From DATHWB01 sp040902855 (GTDB lineage Bacteria; Actinomycetota; Acidimicrobiia; Spongiisociales; ZC4RG35), in NCBI GenBank assembly GCA_040902855.1, contig JBBDWN010000023.1, positions 1-7,742 on the forward strand: 7,742 bases of DNA, written 5' to 3'. The translations under genes were made by a program, and so were the position numbers. Under the pieces are notes generated by a model. It was not told the origin of the DNA. It saw nothing but the letters and a program-made list of their open reading frames with translations, and made no database searches. This document shows, piece by piece, positions 1 to 5,980 of this stretch (position 1 is its first letter; each line of letters opens with the position of its first letter).

Positions 1-19
1 CACGTCCGGTTCTGATGGG

Positions 20-47
20 GGGCTCCTGGCGGAAACGCCAGGGGCCT
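20..47 (-). terminator. Hairpin terminator candidate after aidB
   Basis: A strong stem-loop begins 9 nt past the aidB stop codon. The core is a perfect 7-bp stem (25-31 with 36-42) closed by a 4-nt loop at 32-35. It continues outward through a wobble pair (24/43), three Watson-Crick pairs (21-23 with 44-46) and another wobble (20/47). No T-tract follows on the minus strand, so it is not a canonical intrinsic terminator. U-less hairpins at gene ends are common in actinobacteria. On the plus strand the loop is GAAA, a stable GNRA tetraloop, so the same element could end a transcript arriving from the left. Confidence 0.55.
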
Positions 48-56
48 ACCCGCTTG

Positions 57-1661
57 TCAGAAAGTGGGGACGGCGCGGGCGGCGATGGTGCGGAGCGGCA
101 GATCGGTGGGAAGGGTCCCGAACAGCGTTCCATGCTTTTCGTCGACTCTGGACCTGGTGTAGGCGCCGTCCACTTCATCGGGGGTGTGGCGGCGCATCAA
201 CTGTGCCGCCCAGGCGAGAGCCATCGACTCGGTGAGCCGGCGGGCATTGGCTTCGTCTCCGAGAGCGGTATCGACCAGATCTCGGATGCGAACGGTGGCG
301 TCGTCTCCGCACTCGGCGAGGAACGTGTCGAGAGACTCCGGGTCGGAGGCGATCGCCCTGGTGACGTCGAGCGCGATGACATTTCCCGAGCCCTCCCAGA
401 TGGCGTTGACGGGTGATTCCCGGAAGAGGCGAGGCATGATCGATTCCTCGACGTAGCCGTTGCCTCCCAGACACTCGAGCGCTTCGCGCACGACGTCGGT
501 GCACCGCTTCGTGACCCAGTACTTGGCCACCGGTGTGGCGATGCGCCGGAACGATTCCTCGGCCGGGTCGGCTGCTGCACGATCGAAGGCTCCCGAGAGC
601 CGCATCATCATCAGCGTGGCGGCTTCCACTTCGAGTTCGAGATCGGCGATCACGTTCGTCATCAGAGGCTTTTCGATCAGCGGCGCTCCGAAGGCGCTTC
701 GGTGCGACACATGCCACGCCGCCTGGGACACCGCCTGCCGCATGATTCCCACGGAGCCGACGACACAGTCGAGCCTCGTGTGGTTGACCATTTCGATGAT
801 CGTTCGGACGCCGTCTCCCTCGTCGCCCACTCGCCAGGCGAGCGTCCCGTCGAACTCGATCTCGGAGGACGCATTGGACCGGTTCCCCAACTTGTCCTTG
901 AGCCGGACGACCCGGATGTCGTTCTTGGCGCCGTCGGGAAGGAAACGGGGCATGAGCAAGCAGGTCAGGCCTCCTGAGGCCTGAGCCAGCACCAGGAATG
1001 CGTCGCACATCGGTGCCGAGGTGAACCACTTGTGCCCCACCAGCCGGTAGGTCTCACCGTCGACCGGTTCTGCCGTGGTGGTGTTCGCCCTGACGTCGGA
1101 GCCCCCCTGCTTTTCGGTCATCCCCATGCCGAGGAGAACACCCGACTTCTCGTCGACAGGGGCGAACGTGGGGTCATAGGACCGTGTGAGGATTCGGGTC
1201 TCCCACTCGGTGTGGAGCTTCGGGTTCGCACGCAAGGCAGGGAGGACCGAGGTGGTCATGGAGATCGGGCAGCCGTGACCCTGCTCGATCTGTGACATGA
1301 GCGTGAACTTGGCATCCCGCACGACCCTCGCCCCTTCGCCGGGGGAACGCTCGAATGGGAGAGAGTGGAGGCCGTCGCTGACGGAGAGCCGCAGCAGCGC
1401 ATGCCAGGCGGGGTGAAAGTCGACCGTGTCGCTGCGGTGCCCGAAGCGGTCGTGGGTGCGGAGGACCGGTTCGTTGCGGTTGGCCTCGTCGGCCAGTCGG
1501 TAGACGTCGGGTGCGGAGATCGTTCGGCCCCACCGACTGATCTCGTCGATGCCCCATCCGCCGCCTTCGCGGCTCACCGCGTCGGCCAGGAGCGGATCGG
1601 ACCCGAGGAGGTCGTATCCCTCCAAGGGAGGAACCTGATTGAGAACTTCGTGTGTATCCAC
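57..1661 (-). CDS. aidB: AidB-type acyl-CoA dehydrogenase
   Basis: This 534-residue flavoprotein belongs to the acyl-CoA dehydrogenase superfamily, AidB branch. E. coli AidB (about 541 aa) binds FAD and DNA, is induced in the Ada alkylation response and has weak isovaleryl-CoA dehydrogenase activity. Visible AidB signatures run in family order: THEVLNQVPPL (3-13), FHPAWH (82-87), GMGMTEKQGGSDV (178-190), VGHKWF (208-213), MPRFLPDG (237-244), RLKDKLGNRSNASSEIEF (253-270), TRLDC (295-299), LGGNGYVEES (398-407) and PVNAIWEGSGN (417-427). Glu423 of WEGSGN sits at the usual AidB catalytic-base position. The GTG start at 1661 is supported because the N-terminus aligns with that of E. coli AidB. No clear Shine-Dalgarno is present; the 50-bp palindrome occupies that space. 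It is the last gene of a minus-strand cluster. AidB family membership is nearly certain. Whether it serves alkylation protection or branched-chain acyl-CoA oxidation cannot be read from the sequence. Confidence 0.95.
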   Translation of the reverse strand: MDTHEVLNQVPPLEGYDLLGSDPLLADAVSREGGGWGIDEISRWGRTISAPDVYRLADEANRNEPVLRTHDRFGHRSDTVDFHPAWHALLRLSVSDGLHSLPFERSPGEGARVVRDAKFTLMSQIEQGHGCPISMTTSVLPALRANPKLHTEWETRILTRSYDPTFAPVDEKSGVLLGMGMTEKQGGSDVRANTTTAEPVDGETYRLVGHKWFTSAPMCDAFLVLAQASGGLTCLLMPRFLPDGAKNDIRVVRLKDKLGNRSNASSEIEFDGTLAWRVGDEGDGVRTIIEMVNHTRLDCVVGSVGIMRQAVSQAAWHVSHRSAFGAPLIEKPLMTNVIADLELEVEAATLMMMRLSGAFDRAAADPAEESFRRIATPVAKYWVTKRCTDVVREALECLGGNGYVEESIMPRLFRESPVNAIWEGSGNVIALDVTRAIASDPESLDTFLAECGDDATVRIRDLVDTALGDEANARRLTESMALAWAAQLMRRHTPDEVDGAYTRSRVDEKHGTLFGTLPTDLPLRTIAARAVPTF

Positions 1662-1662
1662 G

Positions 1663-1712
1663 CGTACCCCGGGCTAGATCGGACGTATACGTCCAAACTA
1701 ACCCTGGGTACG
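1663..1712. promoter_or_regulatory. 50-bp imperfect palindrome upstream of aidB
   Basis: The two 25-nt arms are centred between 1687 and 1688 and pair at 21 of 25 positions. The inner part, GGACGTATACGTCC (1681-1694), is a perfect 14-bp palindrome. TAG (1675-1677) pairs with CTA (1698-1700), and the outer CGTACCC (1663-1669) pairs with GGGTACG (1706-1712). Each outer part also contains its own small palindrome (CCC-N-GGG, centres 1670 and 1705), so three dyads lie 17.5 bp apart. It lies between the lipoprotein stop (1724) and the aidB GTG (1661). It could be an operator for one or two regulator dimers (TetR-like regulators often use such sites). In a read-through transcript it would form a long hairpin hiding the aidB start region. 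No T-run follows on the minus strand, so a plain terminator is less likely. Confidence 0.75.
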
Positions 1713-1723
1713 AACGGACGTGG

Positions 1724-2218
1724 TCAACCGTTGACGGGGGCGCCGCCGAATTCGAGGACGCGGTCGCCGAGCGGCGCGTCCAGTTCGACGGTGACCGAGC
1801 GGGCTTCTGCGATGGCGATACAGACCTGGTCGAGGCTCCGTTCCGCCACCGTCACGTCGACGGTGACCTTGGTCTCGGTCTCCGCGATGTCGATCCGCTC
1901 GACGCCGTAACAGTCTTCGACCCCCATCCAGAAGCCGACCGTGACCGTGTTTCCGTCGGCGGAGATGAGCGTGCCGCCGCCGGGAACTGAGCCCTCTCCT
2001 GCCAGATCGCCTTCGACCTCGATGGGCCGGTAGGTGGTCTCACCGTCGTCGCCGGGAACCGGCATCGGCTCGTCCTGGGTGGGAGTGTCGTCTGCGGGCA
2101 CTTCCGTGGTGGGGGTGGTGTCGGGTGTGTCGTCTGCCGCAGCGGTCCAACAGGCCGCCGTGGCGATCGCGAGCACTGCGAGCAGTGCTGCGATGCGGGT
2201 GCGTGATGTGTGTGTCAT
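1724..2218 (-). CDS. Secreted lipoprotein of unknown function
   Basis: The product has 164 residues. The N-terminus is a typical signal: Arg6 and Arg8, a hydrophobic core (9-19, IAALLAVLAIA), then TAAC with Cys23 as the likely lipidated residue; Thr at -3 makes the lipobox slightly atypical. A Thr/Pro/Asp-rich linker (about 24-60) follows, as in proteins held off the membrane. A compact C-terminal domain (about 62-160) alternates short hydrophobic and charged stretches, suggesting beta structure. It has two cysteines (103 and 133) that could form a disulfide. I do not recognise the domain. An in-frame TTG at 2233 would add five residues, but the ATG at 2218 gives the better signal peptide. 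The gene lies 39 bp after the redoxin and 62 bp before aidB on the same strand, so co-transcription with the redoxin is likely. Envelope location is a fair inference; the role is unknown. Confidence 0.8.
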   Translation of the reverse strand: MTHTSRTRIAALLAVLAIATAACWTAAADDTPDTTPTTEVPADDTPTQDEPMPVPGDDGETTYRPIEVEGDLAGEGSVPGGGTLISADGNTVTVGFWMGVEDCYGVERIDIAETETKVTVDVTVAERSLDQVCIAIAEARSVTVELDAPLGDRVLEFGGAPVNG

Positions 2219-2257
2219 GCCGGTCGGACGCAAAGTCGGTCCGAACGGTTCCCGACT

Positions 2258-2771
2258 TCAGCCCGGCTCGTTTCCGGGCTTCCATTTGATGCCGCAGCCG
2301 ACCGCAGGCGTCTGTTCTTCGGGTACTGGCAGCCCGGCCAGGACTGCATCGATCGCCCTGCGGAGGTCATGTCCGGTCACGGGTTCGTCGTTGCGGGGCC
2401 GTGCATCGTCAAACTGGCCGCGGTAGACGAGTCGATGATCCCGGTCGAAAACGTAGATGTCTGGCGTGCACACCGCTTCGTATGCCTGCGCCACGGACTG
2501 GTCGGCGTCGAAGAGCAGCGGGAAGACGTAGCCCTGTTCGTCGGCAACCCTGGCAAGCTCGGTGGGCGAGTCCTCCGGATAGGCATCGGCGTCGTTGGAG
2601 GCGATGCCGACGATGGCGACGTCGGTGGCGGCGTAATCGTTGCCGAGCGCGACCAGCCCCGGCTGGATCCGCTTCACGTACGGACAGTGATTACACAGGA
2701 ACAAAACGGCGAGCGGGCGGCCGGCGAAATCGGTGCGACCGACCACGTCGCCGGTGCGCACATCGGTGAGC
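2258..2771 (-). CDS. Thioredoxin-fold redoxin (PRX-like 1), 5' partial
   Basis: 170 C-terminal residues are visible; the N-terminus is lost in the N run. The chain matches the peroxiredoxin/thioredoxin-like family that carries CNHCPYVK (visible residues 26-33), with a CxxC pair (Cys26, Cys29) at the thioredoxin position. Further signatures are CTPDIYVFDRDHRLVYRGQFDD in the middle (Thr-Pro resembles the thioredoxin cis-Pro loop), PVTGHDLRRAIDAVLAG, and the family's characteristic tail with GCGIKWKPGNEP. The role is presumably thiol-disulfide reduction or peroxide handling in the cytosol; the exact substrate is not established for this family. Relatives begin about 20-25 residues before the visible part, so only 60-75 coding bases should be missing. 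It is the first visible gene of the redoxin-lipoprotein-aidB cluster and is divergent from the acetyltransferase across the gap. Confidence 0.9.
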
Positions 2772-2871
2772 NNNNNNNNNNNNNNNNNNNNNNNNNNNNN
2801 NNNNNNNNNNNNNNNNNNNNNNNNNNNNNNNNNNNNNNNNNNNNNNNNNNNNNNNNNNNNNNNNNNNNNNN
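2772..2871. other. Assembly gap, 100 N
   Basis: Exactly 100 undetermined bases. A round 100 is the conventional placeholder for a gap of unknown size, so no reading frame should be carried across it. It hides the start of the redoxin gene, the first base of the acetyltransferase start codon and the divergent promoter region between them. Confidence 0.98.
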
Positions 2872-3863
2872 TGGACATCGACCTTTCTGACCTCCCCGAA
2901 CTCGAGGCGCGCCTGTATCGCGGGCCGTCCGATCATGCCGCCATGGCCGACATGCTGAACCGCTGGCACCGGGCGACCGGAGCAGGCGAGGTGGCATCGG
3001 TCGATGAACTCGACCACAACTATGCCCACATCGAGAACTGTGATCCGAAAGTGGACATGGTGATGATCGCGGACCGGTCGGGTCGGCTTGTCGGCTACAC
3101 ACGCACCGAGTGGTGGCAGGTGGTCGACGGAGAACGGAAATACGCAGTGTTCGCCAAGGTCGACCCTGACTGGGGTGAGTCCCGCCTGCCGTTTGCGCTG
3201 CTCTCTGCGGCGGAACGTCACAATCTCGGAATTGCTACCACCCACGACGTCGCGTGCTCCAAGGTTCTCGAAGGATGGGCCAGGGATGATCACGAGCAGG
3301 CGATGGTGGCGGCGTACCTCGAGCTGGGATTCGTCCCTGTCACCTACGAGGCCGTGATGGTCCGTGCCGACTTCGCTGATGTCCCCGACGCCTGGCTGCC
3401 CGAGGGGGTGGAGACCCGTGCGGTCGAAGCGTCGCACCTCCGCTCCATCTGGGAGGCGGACAAGGAGGCGTTCCGTGACCACTGGGGGTACGCGGAACCA
3501 TCCGAACAGGACTATCTGCGTTTCCTCGAGTTCCCGCACCGCGATGAATCCTTGTGGAAGGTGGCCTGGGCAGGTGACACGGTGGTCGGCCAGGTCCGCT
3601 CGTTCATCAACCAGGCAGAGAACGCCGAACTCGATCAGGAGCGGGGCTGGACCGAGTTCATTTCGACCCACCGGGAGTGGCGGGGTCGAGGAGTCGCCCG
3701 GGCTCTCATCTGTGCGAGTCTTCGCGAGCTGGAGTCCCGGGGTATGACCGAGGCTGCCCTCGGTGTCCACACGGAGAATCCGACTGGAGCCTTCAGCCTC
3801 TACGAATCGCTCGGGTACGAGGTGGTCGAGCGTTCGACCACCTTCCAAAAGCCGTTCGACTGA
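2872..3863 (+). CDS. Tandem GNAT-family N-acetyltransferase, start at gap edge
   Basis: About 330 residues in two GNAT-like halves. The first bases after the gap are TG followed by GAC ATC GAC, so the codon straddling the gap is xTG, very likely the ATG or GTG start; relatives also begin with a short acidic/Leu stretch before the first domain. Numbering from that codon, the N-terminal half (about 12-165) lacks a clear acetyl-CoA pyrophosphate loop and looks degenerate. The C-terminal half (about 175-325) has the motif-A loop RGRGVA (271-276) and motif B NPTGAFSLYESLGY (303-316), with Tyr311 at the usual general-acid position. It should transfer an acetyl or other acyl group from CoA to an amine; the acceptor is unknown. 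The two-domain layout and size recall mycothiol synthase MshD, but I cannot support that assignment. The gene ends 15 bp from the converging membrane-protein gene, with no terminator hairpin visible between them. Confidence 0.88.
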
Positions 3864-3878
3864 GGGTTTCCGGTCCGC

Positions 3879-4223
3879 TCAGACCTCGTCGACGATCCGC
3901 TCGGTGACGAAACCGGCGGCGGAGATCACGAGGCTTCCGAGCAGCGCGGCGAGGAAGCCATCGACGATCAGCCCGTCGGTCAGCCAGGCCGTGAGTCCGA
4001 GTAGGGCGGCGTTGATGACGAACGCGAACAGTCCGAGGGTGATGAGCAGCATCGGCAGCGTCAGCAGTTTCACCAGCGGCTTGATGAAGATGTTGACGAG
4101 CCCGAACACGAGGGCCACCCACAGGATGGTGGCGATCTCGTCGGAGAGTTCGATGCCGGGAACGATCCAGGCGGCCAGCCACAGAGCCGCGGCAGTTGCG
4201 ATGAATTTGATGAGAAGAGTCAC
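3879..4223 (-). CDS. YvlD / phage-holin-4_2 family membrane protein
   Basis: The product has 114 residues and four predicted membrane helices: about 4-21, 29-47, 53-77 and 85-107. The central stretch NIFIKPLVKLLTLPMLLITLG is the family hallmark (PF04020 type, including Bacillus YvlD). Length and topology are normal for the family. Despite the holin name, these are chromosomal membrane proteins of unknown biochemical role, often tied to envelope stress; nothing phage-like surrounds it. The GTG start at 4223 is chosen because the chain aligns from MTLLIKFIA. It is preceded by TAGGAT (4235-4230), which could be a -10 element for a leaderless message; the AGGA inside it could equally be a Shine-Dalgarno. 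The gene is convergent with the acetyltransferase, and its upstream region carries a dyad element related to the aidB palindrome. Confidence 0.88.
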   Translation of the reverse strand: MTLLIKFIATAAALWLAAWIVPGIELSDEIATILWVALVFGLVNIFIKPLVKLLTLPMLLITLGLFAFVINAALLGLTAWLTDGLIVDGFLAALLGSLVISAAGFVTERIVDEV

Positions 4224-4229
4224 GACCGC

Positions 4230-4235
4230 ATCCTA
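4230..4235 (-). promoter_or_regulatory. -10-like TAGGAT, or SD, for membrane-protein gene
   Basis: On the minus strand TAGGAT ends 6 nt before the GTG at 4223. It fits the actinobacterial -10 pattern TANNNT, and transcription would then start at or near the GTG (leaderless). The same bases contain AGGA at normal ribosome-binding distance, so the two readings cannot be separated by eye. No convincing -35 is seen. Confidence 0.4.
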
Positions 4236-4253
4236 CGCCGTCGAAAGTCCTGA

Positions 4254-4290
4254 ACGCGTACCCTGGGTTCGGCACCACCTATACGGTGGT
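4254..4290. promoter_or_regulatory. Dyad element sharing a motif with the aidB palindrome
   Basis: This sits in the 135-bp spacer between the O-methyltransferase stop and the membrane-protein start. On the minus strand it reads GTATA (4284-4280), 12 nt, then CCCAGGGTACGCGT (4267-4254). The aidB upstream region has GTATA, 12 nt, CCCGGGGTACGCGT at 1690-1660. The TATAC is again the centre of an inverted repeat, here ACCACC/GGTGGT (4274-4279 and 4285-4290). Four T follow on the plus strand (4290-4293), but no plus-strand gene ends here to be terminated. A shared operator or promoter element is the simplest reading. The rest of 4224-4358 shows nothing else I can name. Confidence 0.45.
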
Positions 4291-4358
4291 TTTCGCGCAC
4301 GAGAATCAGCGCTCAGTTCAGGGATGGGAGTAATCGAAGCACCAAAGTCCCGGCGTGA

Positions 4359-5018
4359 TCAGGACTTGCGCCGGGCAAGCGTCATGCCGTCCGAAATCGG
4401 GAGGACGACAGCCTCCAATTCGGGATGGTCGACAACAACTCGGTTGAATCGGCGGATCGCCTCGGTGTCGTCGGTCTCGTCGCCGCCGTCGACCACACGC
4501 CCGCTCCACAGCACGTTGTCGGCGACGAGAAGCCCGCCGGGATGAAGGCGAGGCACAACCTCGTCGAGATAGGCGGGATAGTTGCCTTTGTCCGCGTCGA
4601 TGAACGCCATGTCGAACTGCGGCTCCGGGGTGAGGGTCCGCAGAGTGTCGAGTGCCGGTCCGATCTCGAGTTCGATGAGATGGTCGACGCCGGCGCGCTT
4701 CCAATAGCGACGGGCGATCGCCGTCCACTCTTCGCTGATGTCGAGACAGAGCAGACGCCCGTCCGCAGGCAGCGCTCTTGCCATCCAAAGTGCCGACATC
4801 CCCGTGAAGGTCCCGATCTCCAGGATCTGGCGGGCCCCCGTCAGCTTGACGAGAAGATGCAGGAGGCGCCCCTGCTCGCCGCCGACCTGCATCCCCGCCC
4901 GCTCCGGGAGTGCTTCCCAGGTCTCTTCCACCAGTTCAGCAACGACATCGTCGGCCGGCATCGAATGTTCGAGCAGATAGCGATAGACGTCGTCGGTGAC
5001 GAGGGTCGTGTTGCGCAT
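4359..5018 (-). CDS. Class I SAM-dependent O-methyltransferase (caffeoyl-CoA/catechol type)
   Basis: The 219-residue cytosolic enzyme belongs to the cation-dependent O-methyltransferase family (PF01596). The SAM-binding motif I is ILEIGTFTGMSALWMA (65-80), followed by the acidic end of beta-2 at LCLDIS (90-95, Asp93). The divalent-metal ligands are conserved: Asp141 in FIDADK, then Asp167 and Asn168 in ADNVLW. Length is normal for bacterial members (about 215-225). These enzymes methylate one hydroxyl of a vicinal diol or catechol; the natural substrate here is unknown. The start is set at the ATG at 5018, where the family N-terminus begins. An in-frame GTG at 5048 would add ten unrelated residues. 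TACCAT lies 7 nt before the ATG, suggesting a leaderless message. The gene is divergent from nfnAB, with 137 bp between the starts. Confidence 0.92.
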   Translation of the reverse strand: MRNTTLVTDDVYRYLLEHSMPADDVVAELVEETWEALPERAGMQVGGEQGRLLHLLVKLTGARQILEIGTFTGMSALWMARALPADGRLLCLDISEEWTAIARRYWKRAGVDHLIELEIGPALDTLRTLTPEPQFDMAFIDADKGNYPAYLDEVVPRLHPGGLLVADNVLWSGRVVDGGDETDDTEAIRRFNRVVVDHPELEAVVLPISDGMTLARRKS

Positions 5019-5025
5019 TGTTCCG

Positions 5026-5031
5026 ATGGTA
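5026..5031 (-). promoter_or_regulatory. -10-like TACCAT for O-methyltransferase
   Basis: On the minus strand TACCAT fits TANNNT and ends 7 nt before the ATG at 5018, placing the transcript start on the start codon. There is no good Shine-Dalgarno in the 7 nt between. No recognisable -35 lies 16-18 nt upstream, so the call rests on the -10 and spacing alone. Confidence 0.4.
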
Positions 5032-5083
5032 TCGGTCTTCCTCGGCACCCGTCCGGGTCCCCGAATCGGCCTCCGTCGGAACT

Positions 5084-5112
5084 TTGGACCTCTGCCCCGA
5101 TCGGGGTGACCT
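5084..5112 (+). promoter_or_regulatory. Candidate nfnAB promoter with palindromic spacer
   Basis: TTGGAC (5084-5089) is a fair -35. After a 17-nt spacer comes TGACCT (5107-5112), a weak -10 that misses the usual A at position 2. The spacer ends in a perfect 12-bp palindrome, CCCCGATCGGGG (5095-5106), which abuts the -10. A protein bound there would block or remodel RNA polymerase access, so it is a reasonable operator candidate for nfnAB. The leader to the nfnA ATG would be about 37 nt. All of this is inference from pattern and spacing. Confidence 0.3.
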
Positions 5113-5155
5113 AATGCCCTGGCACCTCGCGGCCACGTTCCGAGATGATGAGGTG

Positions 5156-5980
5156 ATGTTCGAGATCGTCTCAGCCCGCTTCATCGCCCCTGACATCAAG
5201 ATGTTCGGAGTGAGGGCTGCGCGCGTGGCCGAGCACTGGTCCCCCGGTCAGTTCGTCATCGTCAGAGTGAATGCGATCGGTGAGCGCATTCCGCTCACCG
5301 TCGCCGATGTGGACCGGACGACCGGGGTCATCACTCTCATCGTGCAGGCGGTCGGAAAGACGACTTCGCTTCTCAACCAACTCGACTCCGGTGACGACCT
5401 TGCCGACGTTGCAGGCCCGTTCGGGGCCCCGTCGGACATCGAGGACTACGGCACCGTGGTTGTGGTCGGCGGGGGTGTCGGCACCGCCATCGCCTTTCCC
5501 ACTGCGCGGGCGATGGCGGAGGCGGGCAATCGGGTGATCGTCATCGTTGGTGGCCGATCAGGCGACCTGGTCATCTTGGCGACAGAACTGGAGGCCTTCG
5601 CCGCGGAGGTTGTCATCACGACCGACGACGGATCTCGCGGTCGTCGGGGTCTCGTCACGGACGCGCTCGCCGAGGTCATCGATCGCGAGCAGGTCGACCG
5701 GGTGGTGGCGATCGGCCCGATCCCGATGATGAAGGCCGTTGCGGATCTGACCCGGCCCGATTCGATTCCCACGGTGGTCAGCCTGAACCCGATCATGGTT
5801 GACGGCACCGGGATGTGCGGCGGATGTCGTGTTCTCGTGGACGGATCCACGAAGTTCGCCTGCATGGACGGCCCCGAGTTCGACGCCCATCAGGTCGACT
5901 TCGACGTGCTCGCCATCCGCAATCGTGCCTATCGACCGTTTGAGACAGAGCAACTGCGGCGTTTTGGGGCGTGCTCGTGA
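5156..5980 (+). CDS. nfnA: NfnA: NADH-dependent reduced ferredoxin:NADP+ oxidoreductase, small subunit
   Basis: The 274-residue subunit belongs to the ferredoxin-NADP reductase-like family (also annotated sulfide dehydrogenase subunit beta). With NfnB it couples NADPH oxidation to reduction of NAD+ and ferredoxin, or the reverse, by flavin bifurcation. Domains in order: FAD-binding barrel (about 1-95) with GQFVIVRV (31-38) and the flavin motif RIPLT (44-48); NAD(H) Rossmann domain with VVVVGGGVGTA (101-111); and a C-terminal [2Fe-2S] region with VDGTGMCGGC (215-224) and FACMDGPEFDAH (234-245). Cys221, Cys224 and Cys236 plus Asp216 match the three-Cys-one-Asp ligation known in Thermotoga NfnA. 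Length is normal. The ATG at 5156 matches the family N-terminus (MFEIVSARFIAPDI). GAGG lies very close upstream (5150-5153), and GTG at 5153 or ATG at 5114 are in-frame alternatives. The stop overlaps the nfnB start by 4 nt. Confidence 0.93.
   Translation: MFEIVSARFIAPDIKMFGVRAARVAEHWSPGQFVIVRVNAIGERIPLTVADVDRTTGVITLIVQAVGKTTSLLNQLDSGDDLADVAGPFGAPSDIEDYGTVVVVGGGVGTAIAFPTARAMAEAGNRVIVIVGGRSGDLVILATELEAFAAEVVITTDDGSRGRRGLVTDALAEVIDREQVDRVVAIGPIPMMKAVADLTRPDSIPTVVSLNPIMVDGTGMCGGCRVLVDGSTKFACMDGPEFDAHQVDFDVLAIRNRAYRPFETEQLRRFGACS

Noticed and set aside
1365..1910. Long plus-strand open frames opposite aidB and opposite other genes (also 15-416, 2210-2771, 4425-5114).
   Set aside because: They lack recognisable domains and are antisense to strongly supported genes. 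Open antisense frames are expected in high-GC DNA.
2260..2280. Perfect 7-bp stem with 7-nt loop (AGCCCGG/CCGGGCT) at the end of the redoxin gene, possible terminator.
   Set aside because: It lies inside the last codons and stop, which encode the conserved family tail KPGNEPG, and no T-tract follows on the minus strand. The lipoprotein gene continues 39 bp later on the same strand.
2691..3848. Long minus-strand open frame running through the gap opposite the acetyltransferase.
   Set aside because: It is antisense to a gene with clear GNAT motifs, and its continuity across 100 N is an artefact of the placeholder length.
3879..4223. Holin-family gene as a sign of prophage.
   Set aside because: The YvlD/phage-holin-4_2 family is mostly chromosomal, and no other phage gene, integrase or attachment site is in the window.
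4274..4293. Hairpin ACCACC-TATAC-GGTGGT followed by TTTT as a plus-strand intrinsic terminator.
   Set aside because: No plus-strand gene ends nearby (both flanking genes are on the minus strand), the stem is only 6 bp, and its TATAC centre and spacing match the aidB upstream element, so a regulatory dyad fits better.
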